64,000 nucleotides of DNA from the NCBI GenBank assembly GCA_001969505.1, contig LSSK01000518.1:1-64000 (forward strand), read 5' to 3'. The notes beneath the pieces were generated by a model, which searched no databases, was not told where the DNA came from, and saw only the letters and a list, made by a program, of their open reading frames with translations. This DNA is from Zancudomyces culisetae (taxonomy: Eukaryota > Kickxellomycota > Harpellomycetes > Harpellales > Legeriomycetaceae). The position numbers and the translations under genes are program-made. Every line of letters starts with the position of its first letter. Position 1 is the stretch's first letter. This document shows positions 58,657 through 64,000 of the stretch, piece after piece.

Positions 58657-59578
58657 ATGTCAATACAAGAACTGTCAGGCCTCCTGGTTCAGTGGTACGA
58701 ACTTCACAAAAATGGTATAAAGATTCTTGCAACACTTGGAAAACCCGCCGAAAATCCTCGCGAATCTCTAAATCCCGAGTCTACTGTTTCGCCAACTCAA
58801 TTCAAAGACGCACAATCTCCACTCGATACAGCCAAATTCAGCAAATTAGACGGCATCATTGAGCAAATGAGCCAGATAATGCTAAAGGTTCATACTCTGG
58901 TTAAAGAACAGTCGAAATGCGTAAAATCATCTCTTTCTTCTCAACAGGATCCTTCTTTGAACTCTCAAAAGAACGAGACTGTTGGAGAAAAATCTGGAAA
59001 TGAGGCCGGAAATGAGACTAAAAAGCCCCAGTTTAGCTTTTTAAAGACGCTGAATGCTGCTAAAGCCCCAGTGGTTTCGTTAGATCCCGAAAATATAGTT
59101 AACGTATCATTTGATTTTGAAAACGAACTACAACTCAAAGAAATAATAGTCAATTTATTAAGACCGACTGGAAACTGTACTTTGGCGCAACACGACCACC
59201 TAATATCGCTTTGGACGCATTTACCTTTTGTCTTTCAGTATTTTTAGCTTTACTTTCCTGTTTTTTTTTATTTATCTCTATTTTTCTTTTTTGTCTTTTT
59301 TTGTCTTTTTTTGTAGAATACCAAGACATGTAACATTAATATCAGAGCGTGTAAAAGTTCTACCTGTGAATACAATAGTAGTTACTCTGCTCAACTCATC
59401 ACTCCCTCCCCCCTTAAATCAAACCCCCCACCCTAAATACCCCATACTGATCTCTAGTTTTGTATGTTCAGGATGTTTGCGGCCAACAATCCTGCTTTGC
59501 GCCAAAGAAAGGCGAGATTTTGAGGTTTTGAGCTTTGCATTATGTGATTGGCCACGTAAAACTCGCACATTTTTCTAA
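58657..59578 (+). CDS. CINP-like protein
   Basis: Tentative CINP (CDK2-interacting protein) homologue; in animals CINP is a subunit of the 55LCC ATPase complex in ribosome maturation and is linked to checkpoint signalling. Features: an N-terminal helix with a Trp (LVQWYELHKNGIKIL), a coiled-coil segment (LDGIIEQMSQIMLKVHTL, about 68-90), a Ser/Asn-rich linker, and a C-terminal helix pair with LKEIIVNLLRP, a CTLAQHDHLISLWTHLPFV stretch equivalent to the end of animal CINP. An intron at 59238-59316 (donor GTATTT, T-rich tract, TTTGTAG) joins in phase to 59317-59578, giving 280 residues; without it translation stops at 59247 (196 residues). The second exon (IPRHVTLISERVKVL then Pro- and Cys-containing sequence) is less certain. 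Confidence 0.5.
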
Positions 59579-59831
59579 CACCTATGAGTGCTTAGCGCCA
59601 ATAATCTAGCTTCCTTTTTTCTTCGCCTCAATGTTGTAAGATTTTGCTGCCTTTTAAATAAAAATAAAAGCGGTTTAATACTGTTGTTGGAGCGGCTTAT
59701 TTGTATTCCATAGATTTATACATACATATAAACATTCCTTTTCTTAAAACGTGTTTAAATTAAAGGAACATTCGAATAAATAACAGACGTTACTTACATC
59801 AAAAAGAAACTAAAAAAACATTCTACCAGAC

Positions 59832-60657
59832 ATGCCTGTAAGTACACTTTTATTTATACAATCATCTCTAGCAAAGCCTTTGCATACATTTACCTTTAAA
59901 AAAAAGGGGGCGACCTTGCAAACAAGTCTCAAAATATTGGATATTTATTTTAGGCCTATCATTCTTCTTTTAATGAAGCTAGTGAGAATGTACAAGTAAT
60001 TGGAGGAATTCCCTTCCTCCCGATAAAGACGAAAACAAAGGGACCTGCCCCATATGCTGACCCTTCGATGGAATTCGACATTGTAGATGAAATAATCACT
60101 TTGTTCAGGCCAAACTCCTTTTTTAAGAATTTTGAGATTCAGGGAAATGCCGACAGATTGCTGGTTTACGGAATGTTATACATCTCGGAATGTTTGAACA
60201 CCATAAGGAACACCTTCAGTTTAGTTTTAACAAACAGATATCTATACACTCTGTCTGTTTCCAGCTTTCCTATCCCAGGGGAGCCTCTGTTTCCTCTTAG
60301 CGCAATGTATAAAACAGTTAGACTCCGACAGGATAAAGGTATGTCTTTTAATAACGATATTTTGATTTTACCAAAATAATAAATAAATAAATGAAGTGAG
60401 CGAAGGGAAGGAAAAGAAATTTAGCTATTAACACGAAGGTGTGTATTTATAATGAGATTGATATGGATATTGATACTGACATTGACATTTATATGAATGC
60501 TAATATAGATCTGCTTCGACAGTACCTGACACAAATTCGTCAAGAAATATCATCAAGGCTAATACCGATTCTTTATTCCGAATCGCAATCTAACCCCAAC
60601 AAGTGGTGGATGATGTTCCAAAAGCGCTTTTTTATGGGTAAACAAATCCATGCCTAG
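59832..60657 (+). CDS. ARPC3: Arp2/3 complex subunit 3 (ARPC3)
   Basis: The p21-Arc subunit of the Arp2/3 complex, which nucleates branched actin filaments for endocytosis and motility. Exons: 59832-59837 (only ATG CCT), 59954-60338 and 60509-60657, in phase, 179 residues against 178 in human. The start MPAYHSSF spans the first splice and is nearly identical to the family. Other landmarks: GPAP, FDIVDEII, FFKNFEIQGNADRLLVY, LYISECL, SSFPIPGEPLFPL, then after the last splice DLLRQYLTQIRQE and NPNKWWMMFQKRFFMGK. The 6-base first coding exon followed by a GTAAGT donor is striking but exactly what the conserved N-terminus needs. With CYRI in the same window, an intact Arp2/3 pathway is likely. 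Confidence 0.95.
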
Positions 60658-62115
60658 GGAAAGGGTGTTTAGTTGTATGGTTTGTGTTTTTTTTCTAATA
60701 ATTCTTCAATATTATCTTTTTATGTTTATTTGCTGCATAACAAAATAAATGGTGATACGAGCTATTCATGGCTAAATCAATCGTTTATTGGGTCTTCTTA
60801 CTTGAGGATGAGAACACACATCAAGGCTGATAGATATCTCGTAGTAAAACTCGTTGGAAATATTGAGCTAACGAGAGGAGTGGGGTGTGGGTTTATTTTT
60901 TTATGTGCATGAATTTCTTTCACTTGTATTGATTAAGCGAACTAGCTATGCTAAATATTTAAGCAAATCTAATGCATATCAGAATCTAGCTCAAGAAGTA
61001 AAAAAAAAGAGGTAATATTAAAACCATTTTCGTAGAAGACGGAAGAGAGTTTGTGTCATTAAATGAAAAAACAATTTGCTGTGCTTCAAAGTATATTGGT
61101 GTTTGAAAAATAATGAAATGGTGTATCTGGTAGACAGTTGGTAAACATCCTCGCTTTTTCTGGCAACAAAAGGCTGATAATGGTAAAATTGCTCAATTAG
61201 GAAAACGAGTAAGGAGGTTGTACAGAACAAGGGATAGAACTTTTTATATGACTGCTGGTAAAGTTGATACCTGTGCAAAGTAAACAAAACAAAACCCAAA
61301 GTTGCGCGTTTGTGCGATTTGAAAGCCCAAAGGGGAGGGAGGGGAGGTATGCTCACTTTGAAGTTTACAATTTTTCTCAAAGTTGGTTGGTAAAACATGT
61401 TATAAAGATTATTTTGTGATTCATCTGTATTTTTCTGTGGAATATGCATAATTATAAAACTAAAAACAATGGGGGGGGGGAAACCGGTATGGAATAGGCT
61501 AAGAAAGGGAAAAAGAAAAAAATAAGGAAATCTTTGGATGTGCTGCTTATTCTTCCTTGACACAGTTTTCTTCCTTGATACTGTCCATAATAGATTAAAA
61601 TAGTGCAATAGAATGGTGAATTTGAAAAAGAAAATAGGAAAAAAAATGTTTTAGCATATATAAACTCGATGGGTTTTCGGGGGGGGGAGGGGGAGGAAGA
61701 GGAAATGAAAGCATTAGTAAAAAAAAACAAAAACAAAAGTAAGAATAGTAGTGGTAGATGTATGTATTTCTGCATGCTTACAGAATACTTTTACATCCCC
61801 ACTGTTTGGAAAGAGTCGACGGGTGTTAATAAACAATATTTTTGAGAAAAGAAGCAACTATTAGCCTTTACAATTGTTTTCTACAAATTTCTTTTAGATA
61901 GCTTTTTATAAGAAGCACTTGGTAGACGGTTATTGTCTTTTTATTTAATCTTAAAGAAGGCATGGGGGAAGTAATTGGGTATTTATGATATCAGTATAAA
62001 TCATAAATAGCTATGATACTGTGCAAAGTATAAGCAAATAAGCAAAGATAAATAAATAGTTAATACCCATATACAAGAATAAAAGATATTACAGAAAAAA
62101 AATATTGTAAGAGAT
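60658..62115. other. Intergenic stretch, no gene recognised
   Basis: 1.5 kb of AT-rich sequence. A 196-codon minus-strand frame at 61018-61608 is rich in Phe/Ser/Leu with no domain and looks like chance in T/A-rich sequence. G-rich runs occur near 61330 and 61470-61700. Confidence 0.5.
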
Positions 62116-62601
62116 ATGACCGCCATCACTCCCAAAAAAAGCGAGGTTGACTCCGGTGGGTCCATCGAGACCTTACCCAACCGATGGGGTACAATTCTAG
62201 GCTTGGCCAGCGAAAGCAAGTATCTTGGCAGGGAAATAACCAAAGAAAAACGAAGGTTGATAGTGGACAAACTAGAGAGCGGGATGGGAATAAGGGAAAT
62301 TGCAAAGGTAACGCGGTCGAGCATTTCGACGGTATGTAAATATAAGCGGCTAGATGTACCGGCCCGGCAGAACCTGCGGTCTGGGCGTAAGAAGAAAATT
62401 GGAGCTGAGGAAAAAAATATTCTAAACGTACTCATATCTACAGCGAAGCTGACAACAATTTTGGAGGTCCATGAGTATTTGGTAACTAGAAACTACATAA
62501 TTTCACATTCAACTGCCAGGCGCATCATTAAGGAGCTGAATTTTGATAGCAAGTCCGTGAACAATAGACTTACTCTTGTCAAAAAAGAAGGATACGTGTA
62601 G
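62116..62601 (+). CDS. Tc1/mariner-type DNA-binding protein lacking DDE domain
   Basis: A 161-residue protein carrying the paired-like double helix-turn-helix of Tc1/mariner transposases. First HTH (about residues 38-75): LGREITKEKRRLIVDKLESG, then IREIAKVTRSSISTVCKYKR. A basic Gly-Arg hook follows (SGRKKKIG), as in the GRKK/GRPR linker of these transposases. Second HTH (about 95-150): EEKNILNVLIS, TILEVHEYL and ISHSTARRIIKELNF. Translation ends at a TAG shortly after, before any catalytic aspartate. The DNA-binding half is intact and lacks frameshifts, so it may be a domesticated DNA-binding protein or a recently truncated element. The ATG at 62116 sits in a good A-rich context. No terminal inverted repeats were found by eye. 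Confidence 0.75.
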   Translation: MTAITPKKSEVDSGGSIETLPNRWGTILGLASESKYLGREITKEKRRLIVDKLESGMGIREIAKVTRSSISTVCKYKRLDVPARQNLRSGRKKKIGAEEKNILNVLISTAKLTTILEVHEYLVTRNYIISHSTARRIIKELNFDSKSVNNRLTLVKKEGYV

Positions 62602-62646
62602 AAAACACACGATTGGTAAAGGACCATCGGAAGTAGCCAATGCTAA

Positions 62647-62754
62647 TCAGACAGAGTGATTGTAACTCAAAGTGATCTACTACCTCACAACACGCCCAAT
62701 GTGTACAAACGCCGTGTGGGAGTATCGGGGTTATTGCGGCTAAGCGGTATGTGA
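62647..62754 (+). pseudogene. Possible remnant of the transposase catalytic start
   Basis: After two in-frame-breaking stops, a 35-codon open stretch reads SDRVIVTQSD...VYKRRVG, which loosely resembles the beginning of a Tc1-type catalytic domain (a 'W-x-x-V-I-F-S-D-E-S' strand followed by a 'V-W-R-R' strand). The acidic catalytic residue position is not clearly kept. The match is weak and may be chance; if real, it shows the element decayed after its DNA-binding half. Confidence 0.25.
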
Positions 62755-63650
62755 AATCTATAAATCAGCCTATTATTTATTGAAGTTGGAGAATACCGGG
62801 GATGTGAGAGGTATTGGGTTGGTATGTGTGGAAGTTTTTTTTTTTGCTTGTTTATAACTGTATTTCAATACCTGTGAGTGCATATACCATTTGTTTGATT
62901 ATCTGTTTGATTATTTGTTTAGTATTTTATGATCAATAAAATAGAAATAACGGAATAGCCAGCAAATGCAAAGATGTAGAATAGATTTACTGATATATCT
63001 TTACGGTTTTTTTATTTTTATTTATTTTCACTTTTGGTTAAAAGTGAAAAGATGGGTAACATGTGCAAATAACAAGAAGATGAGAAACGTTTATCGTTAC
63101 TATTGACTTGATTTGAGCACAATTTCGAAAAAACAATAGATACAGGAAACATTAATTTTTGTTTAGACAATCGAAATGGTTAGTATAGATGTGTACGCGC
63201 GTTCGTTTAACAACAGAGACTATTGAAACAACAATTGCTGTACTAACAATCTAATATATATGTAAACATATACAAAAAAAAAAGTAAAAAAAAAATAGAG
63301 GAGAGGGTTGATTTCAGAATAGCTGGATGTTCAATCGCTTGTGTAAATAAGGTTGCTTGAATAATACAGAGTTTGTGTCTAAAAGTATGGATGAGTGGGT
63401 GGGTCGGTGGATGATACAATGGGATACATCACTTTGGTCTATGCTTGATGGGAGATGAGAGTGTGAGATAGAGATAGAGATAGAGAAAGGTTGAACCAAA
63501 TGGTATTCAATAGGCATGTAGAGATGGTTGGTATAAAATAAATACCTACATTTATACCTACTTACTTTTTTCTTCGTTAACCCCCTCTCTAAAATATCCC
63601 CTAAAACCTATTACTATTTACTTAAAAACAAAAACAAAAACAAAAACAAA
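62755..63650. other. Intergenic stretch, no gene recognised
   Basis: AT-rich with (GATAGA)n near 63467-63485 and (AAAAAC)n just before the next gene. No coding signal or terminal inverted repeat seen. It holds the promoter of the downstream secreted-protein gene. Confidence 0.55.
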
Positions 63651-63980
63651 ATGAAGAATAGAAGCATAACACTGACAATATTCCCAACACTTCTTTTACT
63701 CTTGTCAATAATAAGCCTACAACTTGTAAGTTGCAAGAAAGAGCAAAAAAAAGAACAAGAACCACCACAGGAACAAGATCAAGGTAAAACACAGGATAAT
63801 ATAGTCAGATACCCATTCCCCGGCGCAAAATGCGAGCAACGAACGCTTGAATGCTACTACTTTGTCTCTGAATATTACCTGGAATGCGTTGAAGGCGTGT
63901 TTATTGCCCGCAAGTGTGCTAATGGAAATATTTGCAAGACTAGCGGCGGTGTGAGCTACTGTGCTCACTTTTCGACATAA
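63651..63980 (+). CDS. Small secreted protein with CBM19-like module
   Basis: A 109-residue protein. An N-terminal signal peptide (about residues 1-28, ending near LVSC) is followed by a Glu/Gln/Lys/Pro-rich spacer (about 29-52) and a six-cysteine domain (about 58-107). The cysteine spacing (KCEQRTLEC, YLECVEG, ARKCANGNICK, SYCAH) and the 'C-x-G ... C-A-x-G-x-x-C' order match the CBM19 chitin-binding module, usually found at the C-terminus of fungal chitinases and in small secreted chitin-binding proteins. This suggests wall or host-surface binding rather than catalysis, since no catalytic domain is present. The gene ends 20 bases before the window edge and appears complete; no intron is needed. 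The module name is by pattern recognition and needs a profile search. Confidence 0.68.
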   Translation: MKNRSITLTIFPTLLLLLSIISLQLVSCKKEQKKEQEPPQEQDQGKTQDNIVRYPFPGAKCEQRTLECYYFVSEYYLECVEGVFIARKCANGNICKTSGGVSYCAHFST

Positions 63981-64000
63981 TTCTCGAAAGAAAAAAAAAA

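Noticed and set aside
61018-61608. 196-codon minus-strand open frame
   Set aside because: Strongly biased to Phe/Ser/Leu, no domain, and located in T-rich sequence; best explained as chance.

Overview
The window is a 64 kb piece of an AT-rich nuclear genome and almost certainly comes from a fungus. Coding regions use the standard code. Introns are short (mostly 60-180 bases) with GTAAGT-like donors and TAG/CAG acceptors. Many genes open with a very small first coding exon (6, 18, 19 or 41 bases). Fungal markers are a 161-residue Cdc8-type tropomyosin, an NRC-2/FPK1-type AGC kinase with the DFD variant of DFG, Abd1-type cap methyltransferase, URB1/NPA1, a subtilase with a PA insert, and small secreted cysteine-rich proteins. 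Other genes (CYRI/FAM49, KAT14/CSRP2BP, an AGTRAP-like protein, a CINP-like protein) are best known from animals and, as far as I know, are missing or rare in ascomycete and basidiomycete yeasts and moulds. That points to an early-diverging (non-Dikarya) lineage, which I cannot name more exactly.

Layout. 0.1-7.7 kb: an unrecognised multi-pass membrane protein, a cysteine-rich GPI-type surface protein and the ribosome-assembly helicase DBP7. 8-16 kb (all minus strand): a nine-exon aspartyl aminopeptidase, tropomyosin, a possible tiny two-exon gene and an eight-exon CYRI gene. 17.4-22.2 kb: an AGC kinase and a small surface protein. 22.7-26.6 kb: a KAT14 acetyltransferase gene followed by GPI mannosyltransferase I (PIGM). 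26.9-34.4 kb: a giant, repeat-rich URB1-like gene. 36.6-47.5 kb: an AIFM2/FSP1-like oxidoreductase, a very large membrane-anchored armadillo+SPRY protein and a secreted subtilase. 49.5-52 kb: the cap methyltransferase and an AGTRAP-like membrane protein. 55.7-60.7 kb: a TFIIB-like core protein without a visible zinc ribbon, a CINP-like protein and the Arp2/3 subunit ARPC3. 62-64 kb: a Tc1/mariner-type DNA-binding protein without its catalytic domain and a secreted protein with a CBM19-like module.

Themes. Three genes belong to branched/cabled actin control (CYRI restrains Rac1-SCAR/WAVE, ARPC3 is an Arp2/3 subunit, tropomyosin stabilises cables). Two concern ribosome assembly (DBP7, URB1), a third if CINP is correct. 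Two concern transcription or chromatin (KAT14, TFIIB-like). Several make or decorate the cell surface (PIGM and the GPI-type and chitin-binding-like proteins). Neighbours do not form operons, as expected for a eukaryote. Most intergenic stretches of 1.4-3.7 kb hold no recognisable gene. No tRNA, rRNA, CRISPR or complete transposon was recognised. Exon joins were worked out by eye from splice-site and reading-phase consistency plus remembered family features; no alignment was run.
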